Source: Thunnus maccoyii
Lineage: Eukaryota; Chordata; Actinopteri; Scombriformes; Scombridae
Length of the DNA: 64,000 nucleotides
Assembly: GCF_910596095.1 (NCBI RefSeq)
Contig: NC_056550.1
Span: forward strand, 27,085,001-27,149,000
Direction of reading: 5' to 3'
Shown: positions 36,703 through 47,424 of the stretch, one piece after another
Position numbering within the stretch: position 1 is the first letter of the stretch
Layout: each line of letters opens with the position of its first letter
Program-made: the position numbers and the translations under genes
The notes under the pieces: generated by a model
Told to the model about the DNA's origin: nothing
The model's input: the letters and a program-made list of their open reading frames with translations, nothing else
Databases searched by the model: none

Positions 36703-37842
36703 GTAGACAGAAAATAAAACTACAGATGTTGCTCGTTTAAAGGAAAGAATCAGACATTTAGACTACGTTCGTTAGTGGATTTTATTATTTAAACATCTTT
36801 ACTTTGGATCCTGAAGTGTTTTTGTTCCTTTTGATGAAACAGTTTCAAGGTTCAGCTTCTTTATACAAAACAGTGAAACGCAGCTTCATGCTTCACACAC
36901 TAACAACGTATGAAAACATTTAGATATTAAATCACAATGAAAAGTATAATAGAACAAGGTTGTAACACTGAAGAAAGAAAAGGAAACTACAATATTTAAA
37001 GAGGAAGACATGCATCTATGTACATAAATACACATAATAAATACAGTATATCTATAATGTTGTAGATCTTTGAGCCCAGAAGTCCTAAAAGGTCATTTTT
37101 TTTAAATTTAATTAGTTATCTTGTGAGCAGATATGCATCTCGATCTCTCAAGTCATCCACATCTGGTGTTTATTAGATTATCCTATCATTAGTGCACGAG
37201 ATAATAGATCCGTCTTGTTTGCAGACGTTATTATATTAAAGGCACAATGCAGTTTATTATCTATTGTGTGCACCAAAAAAAAAAAAAAAGTATCTTTCAG
37301 GACTTTCGAGGCTTTAAAAATATTTCAACAAATAAATCAAAAGGCTCTGTGTGTGATTGGCTGAGCCTGATATTCTTACCTTAACATTAACCAATCTCAC
37401 TCCTCACGCCCAAACCTGACCAACGACGGCAGGTACCAGTACCAGCCAATCAGAGGCAGAGTAGGGCGGGTCTATGTGGAATGTGGGTGGGCATCAGCGT
37501 TGGTTTAGCGGCTGGCGGTCAATAAGTTTATCTGCGAAATAATCAGCAGGATAACGATACAGTAAGATTTGGATCAGATTCAGACTTCAAGACATCACAT
37601 CAATATAATTTAATTTCACAGGCGTAGACTTGGTTTAACGTTTATGATCTTTATTATAAACATTACAGGAAGTGACGCCGTGTCGTCTGTTTTATCAGTG
37701 ATTTACTATGAATTTACCCTCTGTATGAAAAGTGTTATATAAATAAAGTTGCCTTGAATGCAATTCATACAACACTTAATATTAGATAACTTTTCATTGG
37801 CACAATAAAAAAAAACAAGTATAATGAACTTTTGCACAAAAG
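36703..37842. other. Intergenic sequence with an L2-type LINE tail and a Y-box repeat copy
   Basis: No gene. 37444-37471 is a perfect copy of a 28-base motif (AGCCAATCAGAGGCAGAGTA then GGGCGGGT) that recurs as an inverted pair in the zinc-finger gene intron. 37640-37760 ends with GTGTTATATAAATAAAGTTG, the typical 3' tail of fish L2-type LINEs. The rest is unique AT-rich sequence. Confidence 0.5.
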
Positions 37843-37900
37843 TACGGAAGCCGAGAAGTGTCGTGCTTGCAATTAGTTTTTTTAATGCTGTTATCTCGAG

Positions 37901-37954
<54 letters not shown>

Positions 37955-38047
37955 TAACTTACAAGGCTCAACAAAACACATTTAAAACACTTAAAAACAA
38001 ATACAGTTAAAACTACAACTGACAAGAACAATATTAAACAGTACAAG

Positions 38048-38085
<38 letters not shown>

Positions 38086-38817
38086 CATGATCTGGAGATA
38101 ACAAAGCTTGTTTTCTCTTGATAACGGGTTAATTTATCTTGTAATCGAGAACAAAAAGGCAGATTTTTTTCAGATAACGACTTCTGTTTTATCGAGATCA
38201 CGGGATAATTATGGAAAATTCAAAAATGAACGTCTGGTTCATTTGATCATCTGATTTCAGCCTCTAAGATGACTGTCGGGGAGGATTCATCCATAATTCA
38301 TCAAAGAGTTTATAAATCTAGTAAAGGGTAACAATGAACCTTATTAACAGATGATTAATTATCTCCACATATATTTCTACATCAACACACGGAGACAGTT
38401 TTTGGTAAATAACCATTATTGAGTAAAATATGACATCAAAGCGATGACAGCGGTGAGTTTACACATGTTTTTCCTGTTTCATGACGTCTTGCCCTGAATC
38501 TTTACATATAAAAGCAAAGTCAAAGCTGCCCAGCAGATGTCGCCATTTTAACTGTATCAAATACTTTGAAACAGTGAAACATTTTCAACACAACGGCTTC
38601 ATATGAATCACTTGAATCTCTCCCGTCACTAACGCTGACGTGGCGCTCCTGATAACTGATTAACATTACAAGTAATAAGAGGAGACAACCTTCCCCTGAT
38701 AACGAGGTGATTACCTCGTTATCTCGAGGTAACAAAATAATTAACTTGTGATCTTGAGATAACGGCGTTTAAAAAAAAAAAAAAAAATTGCAAACTCGGC
38801 AGCTCGCGGCTTCCGTA
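37843..38817. repeat. Foldback element with TACGGAAGCCG ends and internal (AAT)n/(ATT)n hairpin
   Basis: It begins TACGGAAGCCGAGAAGTG and ends in the complementary CGCGGCTTCCGTA, with about 65-base inverted ends that also hold TTGCAATTAGTTTTTTT and CTGTTATCTCGAGAT against their complements. Inside, (AAT)n at 37901-37953 and (ATT)n at 38049-38085 are themselves complementary. The GTTATCTCGAG / CTTGTAATCGAGA theme recurs throughout. CAAAA flanks both sides and may be a target duplication. No transposase is seen. Confidence 0.65.
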
Positions 38818-39749
38818 CAAAACAGATTTAAAGTCCGGATGAAACAGCATTTCGAGAGAATCTAACTTCCGTATCGTGACGTATTTCCGAGTGAAACAGG
38901 AAAGAAAGGCGAAATGTGATGTTGGGATGAAAATTAAACGCTGAAAAGTGGGCGTGTTATAATGAATCTCAACTCTGTGCTGCTAAAAGTTGAAGACTGA
39001 TTGTTTGATGTCACGATATTATTGGTTGAAACCGGTCGGTTCAAGCCTACGTAAGCACGCGTCGTATTTTGTTTTACAGGAAGAAAACATGATTGGATTT
39101 CCATATAAATAGCAATGAAAGTGATCTGGAAGAAAGAACACCCGTCCCTTCACATTTACTGTGAGAGAACTGATTTCTGAAGGACGCTTCACACATTTTA
39201 TATTCTGAATATGATCTGTCACCTCCAGTTAGACGTTACAGAGTCAGCAAATGTAAAAACAGCTGCTTTAAGCTTTCTGTCCTCCCTACATCTATAGCAC
39301 TGTTGCATTTATCTTTATGCATTATGAATTATGTTTTTTTTAGTTTCTATGATTTCATTCTTCATTTTATAATGTTTAGGTATTTATATTATATTTTATC
39401 TCTCAGGGCATGTGCAATATTTTACGTTTCTTATGTATTTTGTTGTGTGATAATTATTATTGTGTCTTTGATGTACAGTTTGTTGGTTACATATTGTATT
39501 TAGGTTGATCGTAGTGCTACACAGCTGTGTGTAGAATATAAAGAAATTGATTTTTTTGTTGTTGTTTTTTTTTTTTGCATATATTGTTAAATAGCTGCAC
39601 AATATGACCAGGGATTCATTTCACCTCGACTTTTAGTGCAAATCACATAGATAAACAAGTATCTGATAAACAGTTCACACGAGAAAAATCTTCAGAATAA
39701 ACAGTAAAACAACTTTAAAATAAAAAGAAATCGGCTCTCAGAAGGAGCA

Positions 39750-40138
39750 GGTGTTACACTGTATTTGGTGACCCTCCAGAGGTTGTGACCCTGCAGTGTT
39801 GGAAGAACTATTAAGATCCTCAAGTAAAAGTATCAATACCACAATACTTCATTACAAGTAAAAATCCTGCATTTAAAATCCTACTTAAAGCACTAAAATA
39901 AAAGTAAAAGTGCCCGATTTTCTTCAAACTACTTTTACTTTTGTGCTTTCTGTAAATGTAGCTGGTAATACCTCAAAACTTTTACTTAAGTAGGATTTTA
40001 AATGCAGGATTTTTACTTGTAATTGAGTATTTTTACATCGTGGTATTAATACTTCTACTTACGTAAAGGATCTGAGTTACTTCTTCCAACACCGCAGGTC
40101 ACAGAATCTGATAGGTCACCATATTCGGTGTAACACCG
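39750..40138. repeat. Palindromic repeat with CAGTGTTGGAAGAA core, just upstream of the zinc-finger gene
   Basis: The inner part (39790-40094) starts CAGTGTTGGAAGAACTATTA and ends with TTCTTCCAACACCG. It is full of AAGTAAAAGTA / TACTTTTACTT words and is a teleost palindromic element. The symmetry continues outwards: GTGTTACACTGTATTTGGTG (39751-39770) pairs with CACCATATTCGGTGTAACAC (40117-40136). So either one large element or one inserted in another. It ends about 170 bases before the zinc-finger start codon. Confidence 0.65.
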
Positions 40139-40309
40139 GCTCCCGTCGTTCAGACTCGTTCACGGCCGACACATCACTGGTCAGCTAGCTTGACTACAGT
40201 GAGCCGCTGCACGTCGCGCTGCCGTTTTCACAACAAAAACTACATTAAAAAAACCCCGCTGAACAGCTGTCCGAGCCGCCGGTTCACCAGCGGAGAGTCC
40301 GCCCGCATC
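40139..40309 (+). promoter_or_regulatory. Probable promoter and 5' UTR of the zinc-finger gene
   Basis: This is a CpG-rich stretch continuing into the first exon (to about 40470), between the palindromic repeat and the ATG. No TATA box is seen. The start site is not resolved. A frame upstream of the ATG is open from 40190 but lacks an ATG and does not resemble the family N terminus. Confidence 0.4.
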
Positions 40310-40505
40310 ATGTCCAGCGTCCTGCGGCTCAGAGAGCTCGTTAACGAGCGGCTGTCTGCGGCCGCGGAGGAGATCTTCGAGGCGGTTAAAAAAGCCATCG
40401 CGGGCTACGAGGAGGAGATCCTGCTCTCCAGACGGGAGATCCGCCGGCAGCGCAGGATGCTAAAGACACTTTCTAAACCTGAAATAAACATTAACAAACA
40501 CTCAG
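40310..40505 (+). CDS. Zinc-finger gene coding exon 1
   Basis: It encodes residues 1-65 and the first base of Asp66. It is an amphipathic, Arg/Glu-rich segment (EIFEAVKKAIAGYEEEILLS, RREIRRQRRML), likely a coiled coil for dimerisation or cofactor contact. The donor is CAG/GTTTGT at 40506. Reading on through the donor gives a frame that stops at 40577-40579, so splicing is required to reach the fingers. Confidence 0.8.
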
Positions 40506-43500
40506 GTTTGTGGATCACTGGCATGCTTTCATTATTTAGCCACGACCCGGCGCCGGCTATTCACTGGGTCGCTATCTGATAGCGATCTATTTTTTTTTCC
40601 TAGGACGGCGAAGTTACGACCCGCCCTACTCTGCCTCTGATTGGCTAGTACTCGTCGCCTTTGTAGGTTGGGTTGGTTAGGATCAGGGTAAGAAGATCAG
40701 GATCAGCCAATCAGAGGCAGAGTAGGGCGGGTGGTATCTTCACTATCCTAGGAAAAAATATCGCGTCCCGTCAACGCCCACTTTCCTGGAGAAAATGAAG
40801 TGCGACACAAATATTTAGTGAGTTAGCGACGTCATCGGCTTTTATTAATATGACAGGACATTTAATACTTTGGTAGCTAAAGTTGGTAAATGTTAAAGCA
40901 GGTTCATTCTCAGGTTTACAAGCCGCACAGGTCCTTCCGGGGTTGGATACAACCTGCCTACTGGAGAGAAGCCAAACTCTAGTGAAATATCTAGAAATGT
41001 AAAGTTTGCTTCTATATCTGTAAACGTCTGTATATGAAAGGCCACGATTTAAGATATATTCTCTATTTGAAATGTATGGTTTAATATCTGGTATATAATA
41101 TATCCACCAAGCAGCATGACATTAAAGGACGGGTTCAGTTTTTCAAGTTTGTCTTAAACCAACAGTCAGAAGCCCAAATGAACATTAAAGCTATTCTTCT
41201 TGCTGTAATCATTCCTCTTACTGACCATTAGAAGATCCCTTCATAATGACCTTACAATGGAAGTGATGGAGGACAAAATCCACAGTCCTCCTTCTGTGCA
41301 AAAAATGTATTTAAAAGTTAATCTGAAGCTAATATGAAGCTTCAGCGTCCAAATGAGTCAAATCAAGTAGATATCTTTCAACGTTACAGTCTTTTTAGTG
41401 CCAAAGTTCCTCTTTTTGTTACTATACTTCCACCTGCAGCTCAACAGGGAAACACAAAGAGGGAATTTGATGCTAAAAAGACTGTAAATGTGTCAGATAT
41501 CCACTTGATATGACTAACTCAGACTGCTGAAGCTGAATAGAAGCTTCACACAGACTTTTAAATGACTGTGTGGACACACTGTGGATTTTGGCCTCCATCA
41601 CTAACATTGAAAGCACATTTGAAGGATCTTTTAATATCCAGTATGAACAGGAGGAATGATTACAGCGAGGAAAACCTCTCACTGTTACTATGGACACCTG
41701 ACTGAACATGCTTTGTGACACAGTGTGCATCCCTTTGTGCTGCATCTCTTTCTCTGATATTTCAGAAAGTTTTAAAGTCATGACACTGAGGTGGATGAAA
41801 CGCAAACTAATCAGCAGATTGATCATTAATGAAAATAACTAATAGTTGAAATCAGAATCAGGTTTATTGCTCTGTAAAGTTTGCACATATAAGGACTTTG
41901 TCTTAGTGCATAACAGTCAAAAATACACAAAATGAAGTAATCCTAAATAATATAATAAAGGAAAAAAAGAAATTTACAATAAAAAATATGTCAAATATAA
42001 TCTCAGTGAGAAGAGCTGCTGCTGGCTTCAATTTTAAACTGAAGAGAATAAAATACAAAATATCAACCAGGAATGTTCAGATGTTCATAGTGTAAATAGT
42101 ATATACAGTATGCAATTAATGAGGATAATAACATGACAAGTTGCATCAACGTAACTCGTCGCATTAGTCAGTCTCTCCAGGAAACTGCGATTTTGCGATT
42201 GCATTAATCAACGCTAATACAAGACGTCTTCTTAAAGTCTGTAAGTTTGCAATTTCACTAAATTGCTGCAACTTTTCCACATGAAACGTCCAAATCAACC
42301 GACGCTTGTGATTTATTTTCTTTTTTTTATAAAACTTTGAAAGTGAAAATGGTTCTCCTGTTAAAAATAAATTCAATAATTAGCAGTGAAATAGTTGTTT
42401 CTGTGATGTGCAGTAATGATTGAAGCCATAACATGAGACTCTTCATGAGTCGTATTTAAAAAAAAAAAAATCACATTCCCAATTCCTGCAATTTTACCTC
42501 CAAAAACATCGCAAATTGTATCACAATTTTTGAGACATTTGAAACATTTTTGGCTGCAAAAATTACAAAAAAACCTTGAAATCCTGGAGGGACGACGTAG
42601 AATAAACAAGAAAACATTTTTACATTCGATGTTCTGGTTAATATGATTAACCAGCATCATTTCTTTTGAGTTCATAAAAGTTTCTTCTGTTTTTTTCCTG
42701 CAGACCAGCCGCAGCTGGCTCTCTCCGTCTGGGATGAAGACTTCTTCTCCGAGCAGCAGGAGGAGGAAGTGGAGGACGAGGAGGAGGAGGATGAGGGGCG
42801 CTGTGAGCAGGAGTGGAGCTCCGGTGTGGACCAGGAGCCTCCGCAGACGGAGAAGAACCAGGAGGAGCTCCCCAGCGGTCAGGAGGAGGAGGAGCAGCTT
42901 CAGGACATAGAGGAAGACAGCACCATCAGGTTCATCTTCACTCCTCCGTACGTGAAGAACGAGCTCGACCAGCTGCAGTCCGAATACCAGAAAGGAGGAG
43001 AAGGAGATCCTCTGCCGAGCACCTCGGCGGAGCAGAGCCAGACGAAGGAGGAGGGCGACGACGACGACGCCGCGGCGTCCTCCAGCTGCTCCGCGGCCGA
43101 ACACGACGACAGCGACGAGGAGTGGAGGGGCAGCGCTGGATCTCAGAGCGACGACAGCGACGGCAAGTGGAAGAAGAGGAAGACGTCTCGTTTATCGGCG
43201 GACGCGAAGCTGCATCCCGCCAAGAAAGCCAAACCGCGCATCTGCTGCAAAGTGTGCGGGAAAGCTTTTCACGCCAACGTCTCTCTGGTGAATCACATGG
43301 AGGTTCACCCGAAGGACGTCTGCGGCGTCTGCGGGGAACGCTTCGACACGGAGGAGAGCTTCCAGGCTCACGTGAAGACGCACGTGAAAGCCGGGATCTG
43401 CAGCGTTTGCGGGAAATGTTTCGGCACCTCGAGCGCTTTGGAGACGCACATGAGGATCCACACGGGAGAGAAACCGTTCAACTGCAGCGAGTGCGGGAAA

Positions 43501-44223
43501 TCCTTCAACTGCCGCCACAACATGATGCGACACATCCGGATACACACGGGGGAGAAGCCGTATCCCTGCAGCGTCTGCGGGAAATGCTTCAACGACTACT
43601 CCACGTGGAAACGCCACCTGCTGGTTCACGTGAACAAGAAGAACCTCGACCCGAACAACGCGAACGAGAACGAGAACGGCAACGACGGCGAGAAGAAGAT
43701 CAAGACGTCGTATCCGAAAAAGCAGCAGACGCGGACCATATGCGAAGTGTGCGGGAAGATGTTTCACTCCGTGGTTTCGCTGGTGAATCACGCCAAAAGT
43801 CACGCGACGGACCTGTGCGGCGTTTGCGGGACGCATTTCGACTCGGAGGAAAGTTTAAAACTCCACCTGAAAACTCACAAAAACGGGAAGGTGTGCGAAG
43901 TGTGCGGGAAGTGCTTCGACAGTCAGGGGAACCTGGAGATGCACATGAGGATCCACACGGGGGAAAAGCCCTTCCTGTGCAGCGAGTGCGGGAAATCCTT
44001 CAACTGCCGCCACAACATGATGCGACACATGAGGACGCACACGGGGGAGAAGCCGTACCTGTGCAACGTGTGCGGCCGGTGTTTCAGCGACCACTCCACC
44101 CTGAAGCAGCACAGCGGCACGCACACGGGGGAGAAACCGCACCGCTGCGAGGTCTGCGGCAAAGGTTTCCACCGAAAGACGTACGTGAGGCTTCACATGA
44201 AGAGTCACACCACGGAGAAATGA
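40310..44223 (+). CDS. C2H2 zinc-finger protein, 11 fingers, two coding exons
   Basis: Exons 40310-40505 and 42704-44223 join in phase to a 571-residue protein. The ATG (A at -3) starts MSSVLRLRELVNERLSAAAE, a helical, charged N-terminal module common at the start of fish-specific C2H2 genes, running to residue 65. Residues 67-240 are strongly acidic and Ser-rich (EEEVEDEEEEDE, DDDDAAASSS), then a basic stretch. Eleven CX2C...HX3H fingers span about 247-567. Canonical TGEKP linkers join fingers 3-4-5 and 8-9-10-11. Short non-canonical linkers join 1-2-3 and 6-7-8. A 37-residue linker (375-411) separates fingers 5 and 6. It is likely a nuclear DNA-binding regulator. No KRAB, SCAN or BTB domain is seen. 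The orthologue and target are not identifiable. Confidence 0.9.
40619..40732. repeat. Inverted pair of 28-base CCAAT-containing repeats
   Basis: The right arm 40705-40732 reads AGCCAATCAGAGGCAGAGTA then GGGCGGGT. The left arm 40619-40646 is its exact reverse complement. The spacer is 58 bases. A third copy, in the right-arm orientation, is at 37444-37471. There the preceding 40 bases (ACGGCAGGTACCAGTACC) also resemble the complement of this spacer. ATTGG/CCAAT and GGGCGGG words make each arm look like an NF-Y plus GC-box site. Confidence 0.75.
41120..41715. repeat. Foldback family D, complete copy inside the zinc-finger intron
   Basis: It starts ATTAAAGGACGGGTTCAG and TTGTCTTAAACCAACAGTCA. 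The centre is CCACCTGCAGCTCAACAGGG and the right arm ends ATTACAGCGAGGAAAACCTC. The halves are reverse complements. A minus-strand frame of 117 codons falls within it and is not a gene. Confidence 0.65.
42704..44223 (+). CDS. Zinc-finger gene coding exon 2 (all 11 fingers)
   Basis: It encodes residues 66-571, from DQPQLALSVWDEDFFSEQQE to HMKSHTTEK and TGA at 44221. Fingers 1-5 and 6-10 are paralogous in order: SLVNH, EES, a third finger followed by GEKPF, CRHNMMRH, and ST(W/L)K(R/Q)H. Finger 11 is the extra C-terminal one. The exon is GC-rich and CpG-rich compared with its flanks. Very long open frames on both strands (for example 42813-44249 in another + frame) are by-products of the finger codon pattern. 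Confidence 0.92.
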
Positions 44224-44244
44224 CTGTCCGCACCCAGAGCTGTA

Positions 44245-44250
44245 AATAAA
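44245..44250 (+). terminator. Poly(A) signal of the zinc-finger gene
   Basis: AATAAA begins 22 bases after the TGA and is followed by GGTTTCACTGAAATG and a T9 run. This would give an unusually short 3' UTR of roughly 40-50 bases. Confidence 0.65.
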
Positions 44251-47189
44251 GGTTTCACTGAAATGTTTTTTTTTTACCAGTATGGCCTTTTACTGTTCAT
44301 CAGAACTAAAATTCATCCTGACGATCATTTTCATTATCGGTTGTTTTCTCGATTCATCAAACAGTAAAAACCTCCTCTATAAATGTCTTGTTTTGTCCAA
44401 CTAACATCCTGAAAAACACAAATATATTCAGTTTACAATCATGTGTGACAAAGAAAAGCATTTTAGAGGCTGAAACAAACTAAATTTTGCTTAAAAAATG
44501 ACAAACGATCATCGGATTATCAGAACAGCTGCTGCTTCATTCGACTAATCGGTTAATCGGTTTTGCAAATTTGCACTGATTCTTCACGTCAAACTCTTCG
44601 GCTGCGTTTATCTTATAATAACAATAATCATCTTTATGGAGCACTTTTCAAAATCCACAAAACTGCTAAAAAAACAATTTACTGTCAGATAAAACAAGAG
44701 AAAATTAATAAAACTGAGATAAAAGTTCAAAGAAAATAAAAACTCACTACAACGATCCAACGGCCTTAATGATCAGATCTGATCTTTTCACGTTCACGTT
44801 TGTAAGTGTGTTTCCGACTTTTAACTGAAACAGGAGCCGAATTCGTACAAGAATAACAACGAAACAGTCGGATCGTACAGACAGACGTCGCGGCTTCGCT
44901 GGTTAATCGTGATGTATTTTTACACAGAACTGCTCTCCGGAGACTGAAGACGTGATTCTTGTTATCAGTCGTTTCTAATCAAACTAAAGTGATTAAACTC
45001 TTCCTGATGAAGGAACATGTGACTCAGTGCAGCGCTGTGACTCACTGACGTGTTTTTAATCGTTTCTGGACAATAACGGAGGAATAAGACACATCAGACT
45101 TCAGTCTTCACGTCTGTTTATTTAATTTTACAGATAAAAACCTGATCTGGAGACAGTTTAGAGCTCAGAATCTCTTTATCTGTAAAATAAACATAATAAG
45201 TTTTTTTTTTTTAATATCAAAACCAACTTTTCTCATTTGTTACATGCTGCATATTTTTCTATTTTCATAATTTCACTCACATGTTTGCACTACATATATT
45301 TCATATTTTTTTTGGAATATTTTCATCCCGTAAACATTTTCCTGTTGTCGTTCTATATACTCATATAATAACTCTAAAGTTCAACATGTTTTAGTGTTAA
45401 ACTCGTGTTTCTTACTGTATCCTGTTACCGCAGCGACAGAAAAACTCCCTGAAAACCACTAAAAACACGACTTTATTCTGAGTTTAACTTTAACAGCCTC
45501 GAATCTTTTATTTACAGCTGTTTGACGTCGTGACATCAGATCACATTAACGCCAAAACATTTTACTGAAATCTTTTTTTTTTTCCTTTCAGCCAAAGACG
45601 TTTGCAGTGAGCTGTTGGACTGTTTTAATAAACCTTCACTTTATGACTGATGCTTGAGTCCAATTTGTTTGTTTTTTCCCGTCTTGAGAGAAAAAGACTG
45701 AAAGCTGCAGAGTCAGAGGTGAGTTTACAGAAACCAGCAGATAATCTGATATTTACAGTGTTTAAAGAGGAAATGTTCCAAGCTTTTGGTTTTTTCTTTA
45801 AAAAAACAGTATGAAGAGCAGGCAGAGGCGTCGGGAGACAACAGATTATAGATACTGAAAAGATTATTAGACTATATGTTTTATTTTAATGGTAAATGAC
45901 TAATTTCAACATACAACCGTTTCATTGCTGGTGAGACGTTATATGACGTGTTGCAGTGATTCTGACGTGTCTGCTTCCACCTACGACTCGTATTCAACTC
46001 GTGTCTGAAGGTTTTTTTTTAAGCCGTAACAAATAAATACGATTCATTATAACAGTTTTATTTGCAGTGAAGTAACATTTGTCTTTAGTCCAAATGGAAA
46101 CGTGAACAGATCTGAACAAAATAATTCAACCTTTCTGTCACATTTTTGAGAGTCGACACATCTGTCAGAAATCCGTGAAACATCCGGGAAGATGAGAAAA
46201 TATCTTTTAACCGTATAAAACTGTACGATGAAGCATCATCATCATCATCATCACAGACCAGATGAGCTGCAGTGTTGATCGGCTGCAAGCAAAACCCAAA
46301 CTAGACGTGGGAATAAAAAGGATCGAATGCAGACGGGAGAGAAGTTTGGATGCTAGCTGCTCCTGGGTCGATGCCCAGCCTGCATTACATCCTGTTTCAT
46401 TAACGTTTGAGTGCACGAGCAGCGTTTTATCATTATTATTTGATCTTCAGGACTTTATAAGAGTCATAATATAAATCTGAGGGACTGTGAGATGATGGTT
46501 TGTGCAGAAAAGATGAAAAAAAACTACTGATTGTGGGAAAAATTTATGGTCACAAAGGAATGTTTTAATTTGTGCATGATGGTCAGTCAGAGGCCCTTCA
46601 CACTCGGTATGTTTTACTGTCTCGGAGGCTCGGAGGTGAAGATAAGAGAGAACCTTGGAGGAGAACCAGACTCCTCCTGATAACACTGAAGGATAAATAA
46701 ATAAGCAGAGTTCACTTGTTTCTGTCTCCCAGACGGTGGAGCTGAGCTGCTCTGTAAAGATGTTTTATTCTGTCGTATTAAACTTAAATATATTGAAGTA
46801 AGGACGACTGAAGCTCGTTAAGTATTAATTGTTCTAAAGTACAAGTTTTTCCACATCAGTGATACATAAATCTGGATTCATGTTTCAGAACTTTTCTCTC
46901 ATCTTTGTGTTTTTGTGAAATATTGAAGTTTTACCTCTTTGGGTTTTATTTATTTGAAATGAAGTTTAGAGGAACTAACAACTCACAGACACGTGAAACA
47001 TGACGACGAGGAGACACGACGATGATGATGATGATGTTATGTGAAGTTTAAAGGTGCAAAATGTAAGAATTCATGTCAATTAGTGGCGTCATAACACCAG
47101 AAAGTTGGGATGTTAGTTTCTTTCCACCACTGCAGAAAATTACTGAGCCTTTTTTTTTTTTTAAATTAAATATATATTTTTGAGTCATT
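44251..47189. other. Intergenic sequence with repeat fragments
   Basis: No supported gene. Family C copy 44312-44560, a reverse L2-tail-like stretch at about 44625-44720 and a family A right-arm fragment at 44900-45115. A splice-acceptor-like pyrimidine tract ends TTTCAG at 45591, followed 35 bases later by AATAAA (45627-45632), a possible orphan terminal exon. A short (CAT)n run lies near 46232-46252. The remainder is unique AT-rich sequence. Confidence 0.5.
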
Positions 47190-47402
47190 TTAAAGATTTA
47201 TGTCTTCAGTTTTTATGCTCCACATATCTGGAATAAACTGTCTTATTCCCTTTGTAGCTTCTATTTATTTCCAAATTTAACATTTTTTAATTGTTTTTAT
47301 ATGTCTTTCTACTTGTGTCGCTTTTATATTCTGTTTTAATGTCTTTTATGCTCGATGTAAAGCACTTTGAATCACCTTGTTGTACAAATAAACTTGCCTT
47401 CA
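47190..47402 (+). pseudogene. L2-type LINE remnant (reverse transcriptase end and 3' tail)
   Basis: Near 47198-47238 one frame reads FSFYAPHIWNKL, like the conserved C-terminal FxxxAPxLWNxLP segment of L2/Rex-type LINE reverse transcriptases. The block ends with TAAAGCACTTTGAATCACCT and AAATAAACTTGCC, the typical LINE 3' tail in fish. It is 5' truncated and non-functional. Confidence 0.55.
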
Positions 47403-47424
47403 GTAGGAAGCAACATACTCAGAG

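Larger units (their letters stand above)
40506..42703 (+). other. Intron of the zinc-finger gene (2.2 kb)
   Basis: No gene is seen. It contains a perfect 28-base inverted repeat with CCAAT cores (40619-40646 and 40705-40732), a complete family D foldback (41120-41715), and AT-rich sequence. It ends with TTTTTTTCCTGCAG at 42703, a strong acceptor. Confidence 0.75.

Noticed and set aside
40190..40309. Upstream extension of the zinc-finger N terminus
   Set aside because: The frame is open but starts with TTG, and the peptide does not resemble the family. The ATG at 40310 begins the usual MSSVLRLRELV-like module.
42813..44249. A 478-codon open frame overlapping the zinc-finger exon in another + frame, and long minus-strand frames at 43192-43836 and 43855-44208
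   Set aside because: They are produced by the regular codon pattern of tandem C2H2 fingers. None has a recognised domain, and the true frame carries 11 perfect fingers.
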